A DNA stretch of 64,000 nucleotides. Source: Sorghum bicolor (lineage: Eukaryota; Streptophyta; Magnoliopsida; Poales; Poaceae). Each line of letters starts with the position of its first letter. Positions within the stretch are counted from its first letter, which is position 1. The stretch covers positions 12,889,104-12,953,103 of the forward strand of contig NC_012878.2 in assembly GCF_000003195.3 (NCBI RefSeq), in the 5' to 3' direction. A program made the position numbers and the translations under genes. Of this stretch, positions 54,801 to 64,000 are shown piece by piece. The notes beneath the pieces were generated by a model, which saw only the letters and a program-made list of their open reading frames with translations, made no database searches and had not been told where the DNA came from.

Positions 54801-56259
54801 GCTTAGAATCTCCTTCTGCATGGAAGTCTCCTTTGTTCACACCATTCCCGGTAATTATTTTATTTGGAGAGTTTTTGAACTAGGGTTTTGCTTTAGGATT
54901 TCCAATTCAAACTATAGTCTGTAGCTCAGGGTTTCATCCAAATATTCTCTTCCTAATCATTGTTAGGCTCAGTTTTCATGGCAAACAAAATGCCAATACT
55001 TGTAGGAAAATTTTGGTATCTTCTTTTTCTGTGTGCCTTTTATTCTAGTGATGCTAACTTCATATGGATCAGAGAAAAGACTCACTTGTCTGGATTATTA
55101 ACTGTGTGCTTGAAAGTATTATTATTCGTCACATTAAGTAGACTGCTTTATTTTGTTTTGTTCTTTTAGGATGCATACTTCATGAGCCCAGCTAGCAGAG
55201 CTTTTGATGCCTTAGGATTGGTGAAGCAGATTAATGAGCAGAGTGCTGCTGCTGTGGAGGAAGCACATGAAGTTCTGGCAAGTGGAGGCCCATGGAAACG
55301 ACATAACAAGGAAAACTCTGACAAAGAAAATATAGAAAATACAACTTTGAAGCATGAACATGTAACAAGCAAACCTCCATCCATACTCATGGTATGTAAA
55401 GCTTCGTACTGATACTCCCTATTTCTCATTATTGCCAAATAAAAATTCTCACAATACACCGTTGGTTAGAATTTAGAACCTGTTCATCTGAGCCTTAAAC
55501 TTATCTGAAACTTGAATTTTCTCTTGTTCTAAATCATAACATACAACATTCTGTAATTATCTGAAACTTGAATTTTATCTGAAACCTGGATCCTATAAAT
55601 TATTTGTCTTCTCGTGTTTTCCTTGTATTCCTTTATTTTCACATCCTGTAATTGAATACATGTCAATACTTTGATGGTCGCATCTAAATTTCTGAGTTGA
55701 GGTTCAGAGGTATGGAGCAACCAAGGCACTTCATTCTGCAAGCATTGACTTTTCTTTTTAGAAAAGCTAATTTTTATTCCTGCCTCTACACGAGTTATGC
55801 ACTCAGCCTAGTTCCAGTCTCCGGCTGTTTGAAATAAGCAACAAGGATTATGGATTCTAATGCAAACTCCAGTGGCAATAATCTAATCTTTGACATGGAT
55901 CAATTAGTTCAGTTGGCTAATTAATGTAGCTTATGATACCTGAACTTATGTGGAAGATGAATGAAATTGAGATTCTGGGGAAATGGGAAGCTTGTGAGAG
56001 TTCATGGATTTTCCTTTGATTGGGAAGCATATAAGTAACTGATTGAAACCGAATGCTCAGTCTCAACTAGGGGGGGCATCTCTTTTGTTTATATTCAAAA
56101 GCTTTTCAATTTATTCTGCAGGCAGAGGCACGGGTGCTCGATTTCAATGAATGCTCCACACCTGTGAGGAAGAAAGAAGATAAGAAATCGGAAATAGCTT
56201 TAGGAGGATCTTCAAGCTCCCCTGTTACTTCCTCGTATCTTCGGATGAATTTGCGGTAG
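48816..56259 (+). CDS. MYB3R: R1R2R3-MYB transcription factor (MYB3R), 11 coding exons, 956 aa
   Basis: Coding exons: 48816-48931, 49032-49086, 49780-49837, 50504-50598, 50724-50827, 51236-51364, 51620-53291, 53698-53900, 54772-54850, 55170-55391, 56122-56259. All have GT/AG introns, phases agree, and the total is 957 codons with the TAG stop. R1 (residues ~50-99, [10 protein letters not shown]), R2 (~102-150, KGPWSKEEDE, GKQCRERWHNHL) and R3 (~154-202, [21 protein letters not shown]) form the DNA-binding domain of c-Myb-like plant factors. These bind AACGG elements of G2/M genes in the nucleus. The C-terminal half has [12 protein letters not shown] (~621), a [10 protein letters not shown] basic segment (~651) and, in exon 11, [20 protein letters not shown]. 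These are conserved plant MYB3R regions, with several S/T-P sites that suit CDK phosphorylation. The second of two adjacent Met codons is also possible as start. Whether it activates or represses cannot be told from sequence alone. Confidence 0.95.
49096..49338. mobile_element. Tourist-like MITE in MYB3R intron
   Basis: A 243-bp element with termini GGCCTTGTTTAGTTC and GAACTAAACAAGGCC and target duplication TTA (49093-49095 and 49339-49341). It is the best preserved of the four related MITEs here. It starts 9 nt after the exon donor at 49087, leaving gtaaagtta intact. Confidence 0.92.
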
Positions 56260-56645
56260 CTCTTTGAGGGATGCTGTTGTTCAGTATGTACATGTCTGTT
56301 GTTCCTATAAATACCATTTGAAATACACATTCCAATTAGTACCTTATTCTTTGTGCTTTGGCACCCCAAATGTCAATTTTAAAAGGAAACATTTTTTCTG
56401 TAATGTTAAGATTTGTCATGTGTCACTTGAATTAAGTTATATCTTAAATAAGGAAATATATTTAAATTTTGAGTAATTATGAAATCTTCTCATAGTTGTG
56501 TACTAGCGTCAGTTAGATGTATATGTAATTATGTATGCCTGCTCTCCAAAGCTGAGTTAGGCGATTGGAAAGCAAATAACAACTCATATAAAATAAAATA
56601 AGGAGATGTACACTAGAGAACATCAAATTAGAAAAATAGAAGGTA
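56260..56645 (+). other. MYB3R 3' untranslated region and flank
   Basis: AT-rich DNA with no gene, following the TAG stop. Poly(A) signals are plausible (aaataa at about 56448, aataaaataagg near 56590) but none can be chosen. Confidence 0.55.
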
Positions 56646-56881
56646 CTCAATCCATCCCAAATTATAAGACGTTTGACTTTTTTAACACAAAGTTTGACCA
56701 TTCGTTTTATTCAAAAATTTGTGCAAAATATAACTTTTTCTTGCCGTGGCTTGGTTTATTAATAAAAGTTCTACAAGAATGACTTAAATTTAACTACGTT
56801 TGCACAAATTTTTTGAATAAGACGAGTGGTCAAACTTAAAGTTAAAAAAGTCAAACGACTTATAATTTGGGATTGAGGGAG
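56646..56881. mobile_element. Stowaway-like MITE (Tc1/mariner)
   Basis: The termini CTCAATCCATCCCAAATTAT and ATAATTTGGGATTGAGGGAG are inverted repeats of the CTCCCTCC type. The target duplication is TA (56644-56645 and 56882-56883). The interior has inverted tgacttttttaacacaaagtt-like arms, so the whole can fold back. It lies about 390 bp past the MYB3R stop. Confidence 0.9.
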
Positions 56882-57009
56882 TAGCTTGTAAGGATTGACA
56901 ATGTTACTGAACAGTGTAATATAGCTGGCAGCTGGTTGCTTCCAGTAATGGTTGGCATAATGGACTATGCTTCATGCTGTTACTAACCTTGGACAAATCA
57001 AAGATGATC

Positions 57010-58255
57010 ACTCCATCAGTGAAGATGACATTATATAGGGAGCCATATGGGCCTATAATATAGACCTTGATATACACTTAATACCCCCCTTCAAACTCAA
57101 GTTGAAAGTGGATGATTTGAATCATTGTGCTTGAGGAAGTTAAGTCAATGCTACTCTCAGGTTTTTAGTGAAAAAAATCTGCCACTTGCAGTTTTGAGGG
57201 AACATTGTTTTATCATGACAATGAGGGTGAGTAAAGAAGGCTTCAACACCAATATGCTAAGTTCTTGTTTCGTAGGAGCATTAGTGATCTGCATGACTCT
57301 AGTATTATGACATAGATGAGGCGTGAGGGCATCACAGGAAATACCAAAATCAGCTAACAACTATTGAGGCCATACAATCTCTATAGTGGTAGTAGTAAGT
57401 GCTCGAAGTTTTGCCTTTGTATTAGAATGAGATACAATTGCTTGTTTCTTGGACTTCCATGCGACAGAAGAACCAAGAAGAATGCATAGCCTATGATGGA
57501 GCAGACATCCGTGAGATTAGAGTTCGAGTAAGCATGAGTTGAAACAAACTATCATAACTCATAAATATAGAACAAAAGCTGAAATGATGTCACCAATACA
57601 AAAGCAAATGGCCAACATAAGTAGGAGCATAGAGCACTCACAAACTGACTTAAAATGAATTGTCTGAGTAATATGGGTCTAGTAATAGTAAGGCCAAATA
57701 GGGTGCCCACAATATGTTGATATCGTGAAGGATCCTCAGAGGTGTACCATCAGTAGCACAAAGCTACAAGCGCAAATCCATATGCATTGCATTGGTGGGA
57801 TGACCAACAATGTCTGAACAAGCAGTAAGGTCTTGGGTGCATCCCTTGATAGAATGGAAAACTTCAATACGTAAGACAAAATACTAAGAGGACCCAAATT
57901 AGAAATTTGAGATTGCTCACCAAGCTCTTCTCATCAAATGTGTTTGACATCATCTTCGGTAATCAACATGTCATCAACTTAACCAAAGTACAACCACTTG
58001 GAGAGTGGTGAATAAATAGAACACAATCATGAGAGCTAGGTGAAACATAGCAACCCGTATCACAGAAACAAAACGCTCAAACCAAGTGTGAGGAGCTTGT
58101 TTAAGACCATATAAATCTGGACGAAGACGACAAACATATCTAGAGGGAGCATCTATACCCAAAGGTGGTTGCATATAATTTTTTGTTCAAAACACCATAA
58201 AGAAAAGGCAATCTTGACATCCATATGAGGGATGTGGAAGGACTGTGACGCCTAA
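57010..58255 (-). pseudogene. Ty1/copia pol fragment (RT to RNase H), decayed
   Basis: Minus strand: RT motif VCRLRPDLYGLKQAPHTWFE (about 58140-58080), then a VDDMLI catalytic box out of frame near 57975. RNase H-end motifs follow, AWKSKKQAIVSHSN and KAKLRALTTTT (about 57460-57400), with LLADFGISCDALTPHL at about 57355. Many stops and frameshifts break it. A GAAGGGGGG polypurine-like run near 57088 may mark the edge of its 3' LTR. No 5' part is present. Confidence 0.85.
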
Positions 58256-58301
58256 GAGGGTGGGTGAATTAAGCAACTTAAGACTCTATTTCTAACTATG
58301 A
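58247..58301 (-). repeat. Short LTR-end fragment
   Basis: cgcctaagagggtgggtgaatt is a second, diverged copy of the end sequence found just after it (gcccaagaggggg...gtgaatt). It probably derives from another LTR of the same superfamily into or beside which the larger copy inserted. Confidence 0.4.
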
Positions 58302-59874
58302 CCTCTCAAAGGATCAAGATGCCCAAGAGGGGGGGGGGGGGGTGAATTGGGCTAATTCTAAAAATTAAAGCGGTAATTAAAACCTATTAGCCCATCTTCA
58401 CCTCTAGGTGTCTAAAGTGTGTTTCCTACCAATTCTATTGGGATAAAAGTTTTGCACCCTAGGTTCCAATCCTATTCTAGCATAGCAATTTAGGAATGTA
58501 GATACAAGAATTTAAATGCTTGAAAGTAAAAGCTCAAAGTAAAGAGGAAAGGAACGCCATGATATTTTGCCAAGGTATCAGCGAGTCGCCACTAGTCCTC
58601 GTTGGAGCACCTGTGCAAGGGTATAGCTCCCCTTTGATCCGCACAAGGATCAAGTGCTCTATAAAAGCTGATTCTTCATCGCTCCGATGTTGTGAATCAC
58701 CCAAACCGTTCACAAGATGGGGTCATCCACAAGCTCCGCCGGATGATCACCAAGCTCCCAATCACCACCAAGCCATCTAGGTGATGGCGATCACCAAGAG
58801 TAACAAGCAGAAACTCTCACTTGAACACAACAAGCCTAATGAGAAGGATAGATTCACACTTGCTACTCCCTATGCACTAATGAGGTCGTTAATCTTGGAT
58901 TATCAAATCTCAAACACCTCACTAGCTCTTGCACTCCATTGCACTCAAATGGATGCTTCAGTTGATCAAATGGGCAAGAGGGGTGCTTTGGACGAGTAGG
59001 AGTTGTACTTATAGGCCAAGCCCTCAGAACCAACTGTTACCCTCCGATTTAGCACCTGTCGGGGTCGTCGGACACTCCGACGATAGGTGTCGAACGCGTC
59101 TGACACGTTCAAATCGAGTGCTGATATAGTTGATCATTAGGGGCGCGTTGGACTCTGGCCAACGTTGGGTGCTTGCATATCAGACATGTCTGACGCGCCG
59201 GAGCAAACTCAAACCTCCCTACATAGCATCGGGTGCTAGGTTTAGTGTTCGACACTAAACCCTAGCAGCGTTCGATGGGTTGTAGAGGTCTGCCTTTGCT
59301 ACAGTGCGAACACCAGAGTGTTCGATGCCTCAGCACTGGTGCATTTGACGCACCTTTTCTCTGTAGCTGCGCATGTGTTATATAGGTCAGATGTTGTCGT
59401 CAACGTCCGATGCTCACCAGTCCAGCGTTTGATGCAGCAGCAAGTCCCCATTTTACTTCCAACTCAAATTCTTTGTGAACTGAGATGACTTCAATCAATC
59501 TTAGGGACAAAGTGAAGCTACCTAGTGCTAAGTTTTACAGGTGTGTACCACACCTAACCATTAGACTCACCTAGGTCAAGCTACCTGTTTGCACCCCTTT
59601 AATAGTACGACCAAAGGAAAAACAAAGTCCTAATGACTAATTCGAACATCATTCAACTCCTTTCGATGTTTGGAACTAACCGTCCTTAACCTTATCATCC
59701 ATCCATTGAAAATCGAAATGATTTCCATCTATAGGGGCATGAAAACCATATTGCCCTAGATTGCCATTACCATGATCTAACTCTCTAATGTTTCTACAAA
59801 ACACACGTTAGTCATAGTAATCAATGGTTGTCATCAATCATCGAAACCCATTCTAGGGGCCTAAATGCTTTCAA
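58302..59874 (-). repeat. LTR of an unclassified LTR retrotransposon
   Basis: On the minus strand a polypurine-like AAAAAAGGGGGAG (59875-59890) precedes TGAAAGCATTTAGGCCCC. The sequence ends near CACCCCC...CTCTTGGGCATCTTG. Both ends resemble the solo LTR at 31563-41865. A run of 14 G lies at about 58327-58341. The middle (59040-59440) has repeated, near-palindromic gtcggacactccgacg-like segments, comparable in style to the CCGGTACC motifs of the solo LTR. No gene is present. Confidence 0.6.
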
Positions 59875-61035
59875 TCTCCCCCTTTTTTGTGATTGACAAC
59901 AACACCTCTAGAGTTTATAAAAAGAGTTTGAGGTTTTCAACATGCTTGGACCACATGAGCTTTGACACTAAAATCAAAAGGGGTCAGGGATGCTCATGTG
60001 ACCTATGAGCTCCAACTGAGAGATTAGGCCAAGGTACTACTGCTGGGTGGCCTGGTTCTGCCTCTGAATCTTAGCCTGCTGCTGCTAGAGCTCTAACTAT
60101 TGTTGCTGAAGATCTAATTAATGCTGTTGGAATGCATCCTATTGAGCGTGAACCTTAGCAAAAGTTTTTGCTGTCTATGCCCTATCCTATGCTCTCTCCT
60201 ACCCCTGTGTCAAATGCTCAAGTAGCCCAAGTAGAGCTAGGTTGGTGCGAGAAGCAGAGCCAGAGCTATCAGCCTCGTCATCGTGTGCTACTCTGGGGAC
60301 AAACTGAGGAAGCAACTAGTAGTCATTGTCTGAGCTGTCAATGGGGTAGAATTCATGGACCCATGCTTGAACATAAGAGTCACTCTTGCCAAGCAAATCT
60401 GCTAGCCCCCGGCAAATAGGTGAAGTAGTGGTGGATCTCATCTCCCATCATAGATGCAATGCTGTTAATAGAGATCACTCTATGGCCACTGAATGGGCCA
60501 TTTGTATCAACATATGCTCTGAAGAAATCCTCCTAGAGTGCAGTGTGAAAGTACTCAACACCTGCCTGCCTTTGAGGCGGAAACCAAGTGTCAAGCAGAA
60601 CCCGACGAAGCTCCTGCACTTTGCGAGTCCTAATAGCCCTAAGGTCAAAGTGTCACACCTCAGTGGCTTTGGGCAGTCTCAGTGCCTGGCGACCACCATG
60701 TCGGGGTCTCTCAGCAGTAGGATAAGTCACTACCTAAGTATGAGCACGGGTGGACTGACGGCGAGATGGTGAGGCCTCCTATGTCTGCTGCTGTTGATTG
60801 ACCACCCTGACTGTCTAAGGGGTCTCCACTGACTTTGGAGTGTCCTCCTAAGCCTCTGCCTCCTCTATACCTGCTATGCCAAGCACTCGACCCTCAAGCT
60901 GCCACCCCTATGGCCTCTGTCATAGGCATCTAGCACTGCCTTTGCCTCTGCTGCCTCTCTCCTCTCTAGTGTGCTTCCTTTTGGATGTCACTTTGGCTTT
61001 CTATCGATGTTTGGACCCATGGTCCTAACACTAAC
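59875..61035 (-). pseudogene. Degenerate retrotransposon internal region
   Basis: Next to the polypurine tract of the LTR at 58302-59874. In minus-strand reading, parts look like a Gln-rich coiled-coil segment (about 60130-60030) and a basic N-terminal segment with KRKHTR / EAKAVLDAYDRGHRG (about 61010-60890). The frame is full of stops. A gag-like origin is an inference from position. Confidence 0.35.
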
Positions 61036-61840
61036 TAGTGAATTTGTATCTGCATGTCCTAATCCACATGGTGATACAGGAAGAACATAGGAGATTTATA
61101 TGGATTCAGGACAAAAGAGTGCCCTATGTCTAGTGTGGGGGATTGTCTTGTATTATCCTACACCGAGGTGCTCGTAGTAGGGGTTACAAGCAGGGCATGA
61201 GAGAGGGAATGAGTCCCAAGTCTCAGCTCTTTGTGTGAGAAAGGTGTGTTAATGCTTGTGAGCCTATGTGCTTGTTATGTCTCTTGATCGTGTCGGCCCC
61301 CTTTGAACTAGATCCTACCTCCTCCTTTTATAGTTCACAAGGGGAGGCAGTTGATACATAGGTATGGGTATGTGTTGTAGTGCTATAGTCTTGGTCGAGG
61401 CAAGGGATGATGTATGGCATCGTATGGTCAGCGACTACATGCTTTTGGTACGCTAAGAGCGATCGCACAGGTATATCCCTGCCATGCTCCTCTCCTCCAA
61501 TCAAGGCTAGTAGGAAGGTTGGTTCTATCTCTGGAACGACCTTGATGGTTTCCCCTCCCACCAGGAAAGGTCGTCATGAAGAGGTCGGAGAAGTGGAAGT
61601 GGGGGATGGTTGCGAAGGACTTGCCAAAGCTAGAACCCCTCCTAAGGGCCTTAGAGAGGCTGAAGGACAAGGGTCTAATGGCGGCCGGTGTAGTGGCTGC
61701 CTTCCATGGTCGGAGGGTGCTGCCACAGGCCTAGTGACCTTTATTCCTATACTAGATGGAGCCATCTGCCTCACTGGTGGGGACCTAGATATCCCAAGAG
61801 GCCCTTCCTAGTGAAGAGATCGCTAGGTGTGTGACCTATA
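61036..61840 (+). repeat. Gypsy-type LTR-like sequence
   Basis: Contains aggagatttatatggattcagg, ctagtgtggggg and gtaggggttacaagcaggg, followed by cttttatagttcacaagggg. This succession is familiar from LTRs of grass Tat-type gypsy elements. Exact ends are not seen. Confidence 0.4.
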
Positions 61841-63720
61841 CAGTGGCAACAACACTGACGGTTGGCGTCAATGTGTTCCTGATGCGCCTCGAGAAAGGGT
61901 ACATCAGTCTAGTAAGTGTGGCCTTGGCCTTGGACCTTCCTTCCCTCCTTTTTCCTTGGTTTCTCTTTTTGATCTTGAAATAGCGTGTCTCGGGAGGCAC
62001 TATAACCGGCACTGAGATGACCGCAGATGATCCCGAGGCATGGGTCACTGGGAAGCATCCTGTAACTCTGGCACTAGAGCCCCTGAGGGTTGTCAAGGCG
62101 CTTGCACCTGCGGCTGAGCCTCCGAGGGTCACCGAGGTCGTGCCTACCCTAGAGCCCTTGAGGGCCGCCAAGGCCGCGCCCACCCTTGAGCCCTCGAGGA
62201 CCACCGAGGCCACGCCTGCCCCAGAGCCCCTAAGGATCGAGGAGCAGGGGGAGGTCAGGGCTCTATATTTGGGCCCTACATTGCCACCCTCGCCCACGCC
62301 CCCATGTGCCGATCCAAATAGCGGGTCGGCCGTTTCGGTAGCTGGGGCGGCTAGGCTTATCCCCTGGGCAAGATGAGTCTCTATCTCCTTTGTGATTTTT
62401 ATTGTTTCTTTTTGCTTTCTGTTTTGTATTGACCAACATGCTCTACTCTCTCAACCGAAAGCAGAAGGCACCCTTACTGGGGCTAGTGCCCCACAAGGTG
62501 TTAAAGATTGGGGTCGCATCTACGGCGAGAGCCACCAAGTGGGCGGTGCCTGTGCCTATTGTGGCCGACCCTGCTATGGCACGGTGGGCTGCGGAGGTAG
62601 TGAATGCCATCCGTAGCGGGGCTGAGAGGGTCCACACTGTGAGGGAAAGGGCGGTCGAGGCCTAGGTTGCCGAGGTCAGGTCCCCCATAGTATAGGAATC
62701 CAAGGCTATAGAGGATGTTTCTACGGTTGGGACCAAGGATGTAGCCCCAGCCAACGCCAAGAAGACTGCACAATTTGGGGAGAATGTTCTGTCTGTGCCA
62801 GAAGTAGGGGTCATTGCAGAGGTGGTTAGCGTCTCCTCCGATGTGCCTCCCCCCCGAAACTGCATGACATAGGGGTGATGGGGGTGGAGATCATGAGCAC
62901 CATCGATGGGCCCACTGCCCCGAGCCCCAACTTAGGGGGGAAGGGGAGGACAAGGATGAGGATGAGGAGGACAACAATGAGCTAGAGACAGCCATCACCC
63001 GCACCGGGGCAACCGCTATTCCTGGGGTGGTCCTCAAATTGAATGGCATGACTGATCCCTTCTGAGGGAGAGATCGACGTTCATTATCGATGATAACATC
63101 GAGATTTACCATTGGAGAGACCTCTAGGGATTTGGTGTCGAGGCCATGGCAACCGCCCAGAAGGCTATGGATATCATCAACCGAGATCTCTATTCTGTCG
63201 CCCGAGTAAGTTGGTTCCTCATTGCTTTAAGTTGGTTCTTTTCTTGTGTCTCGATGTGTTTTCTAAAACTATTCTCCCTCTTAGGATCTTGCGAGGATGT
63301 CTTGGGAGAAATTCGAGTTCATCCATTGAGAGTCTACGATTTGGGCGGTGCTGGATTAGGAGAAAGGGCTCCATGAGCGGGTGGAGTGGCGACTATCAGA
63401 GAAGAGCACCGAGGTGGAGGATCTCTGCCTTCTGGGGAGGACCTCCACCTCTGGTGCTCTAACCTAGTGGCCGAGGCCATGGCTATGTAGGAGAAGGTCG
63501 CCCCACTAGCAGAGAGGATCTGGGAGATGGAGGTAGCTCTTATGCGGGAGTCCACTGAGCGAAGCGTCCTGGTGGGAACTTTCAAGGACAAGCTCACCCA
63601 GGTCAAGGGGGTCTTGGTGGAGCCGGACAACGTCCTAGACCAGGCCACTAAGGACCTAGATGAGTCCCGTGGCTTTGCTTAGTGGTGGCAAGGGAAGGCC
63701 AAGCCCGAGGAGGTGTATTT
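61841..63720 (+). pseudogene. Degenerate gypsy-type ORF with Pro/Glu repeats and coiled coil
   Basis: Plus-strand frame pieces: 62017-62376 (repeated EPLRAAKAAPTL-type units), 62402-62665, and a C-terminal coiled-coil-like part from about 63130 to 63690 (MATAQKAMDIINRDLYSVAR; EKFEFIHRE; MEVALMRESTER). An intron-like gap with GTAAGT donor (63206) and CTCTTAG acceptor (63284) joins YSVAR to DLARMSWEKF. Stops and frameshifts make it non-functional. It resembles the 'putative gypsy type transposon' proteins annotated in grasses. Confidence 0.45.
62076..62240 (+). repeat. 36-bp minisatellite
   Basis: Four to five units beginning gagccc(t/c)(t/c)gagg, spaced 36-39 nt. They encode 12-residue EPxRxxxAxPTL repeats within the degenerate gypsy ORF. 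Confidence 0.8.
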
Positions 63721-64000
63721 GGAAGAAAGCCTAAAATACCACTAAGGTTTCTCTAGGTGAAACAAAATTTTTGGGTGAACAGTCTAAAATAAATTCCTGT
63801 TTCAGTGAGTTTTAGGGTGCAAAGAAATTCTATGGTCAAGAGCCTAGACCCTAACTCAGTGATGGTTGCAATAGAACTCCAACCAACAAACTGGAAAATA
63901 GTGTCAAGTCCACTAGCCATACCTGCTTCGCAGAGAAATACTTCATCGAGGACTAGTGTGTGTGTGAATCTCCTGCTCTTGAGCTTGTTGTAGATACTCT
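63721..64000. other. Unrecognised sequence at window end
   Basis: The gypsy-like coding similarity stops at about 63720. The remaining sequence has no supported gene or repeat that I can identify. Confidence 0.4.

Noticed and set aside
58327..58341. G-run as a functional G-quadruplex or telomere-like repeat
   Set aside because: It is a simple homopolymer at a known LTR-end motif whose length varies between copies. No regular G-tract pattern is seen.

Overview
This window looks like plant nuclear DNA from a panicoid grass. Sorghum is my best guess from the transposon families, but it is not proven. It holds one recognisable host gene, a large R1R2R3-MYB (MYB3R) gene on the + strand at about 47.9-56.3 kb with 12 exons and an intact 956-codon reading frame. 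Nearly everything else is transposable-element DNA, much of it nested. Two 100-base N runs (16746-16845 and 29094-29193) are assembly gaps. I saw no rRNA, tRNA, CRISPR array or prokaryotic feature.

Layout. 1-155: piece of an Athila-like LTR retrotransposon. About 290-8523: CACTA element A, minus strand, with a decayed TNP2 transposase, an intact two-exon GRF zinc-finger/membrane gene, a roughly 680-bp tandem array (about 4.3 copies), subterminal repeats and one visible CACTA terminus. 8676-8913: Tourist-like MITE. 9151 to the 29.1-kb gap: CACTA element B, plus strand, with a frameshifted TNP2 gene. Inside B lies a Helitron (9890-24112, minus) with a captured fragment of a host ERO1 gene, and inside the Helitron lies a full-length Athila-type Ty3/gypsy element (13602-22605, minus). 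29.2-42.4 kb: part of a third CACTA element, C, carrying a PTTA/Transposase_24-type gene. That gene is split by a solo-LTR-like insertion (31563-41865), itself split by a second Athila-type element (32601-40880) that keeps gag and protease but has no reverse transcriptase. 42.4-46.5 kb: non-coding, LTR-like DNA. 46527-47019: truncated Athila LTR. 47255-47701: two Tourist-like MITEs upstream of MYB3R. 56.6 kb onward: a Stowaway MITE, a decayed copia pol fragment, an LTR related to the solo LTR, and degenerate LTR-retrotransposon DNA to the window end.

Order of insertion can be read from the nesting. CACTA B came before the Helitron, which came before Athila-2 (TSD TTATG). CACTA C came before the solo LTR (TSD AGGGT), which came before Athila-3 (TSD GCCGG). 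Both Athila elements have LTR pairs differing by only about 1-1.5 percent by eye, so they are recent. The two Athila elements share an 18-nt primer-binding site matching the 3' end of tRNA-Asp, and related 3' non-coding regions.

The MYB3R gene is the functional centre. It encodes three MYB repeats and the long C-terminal region of plant G2/M cell-cycle regulators. Its 5' leader has two upstream ORFs, the second overlapping the main start codon as ATGA. Its promoter carries AACGG cores of the kind MYB3R proteins bind, and a MITE sits 9 nt inside one intron.
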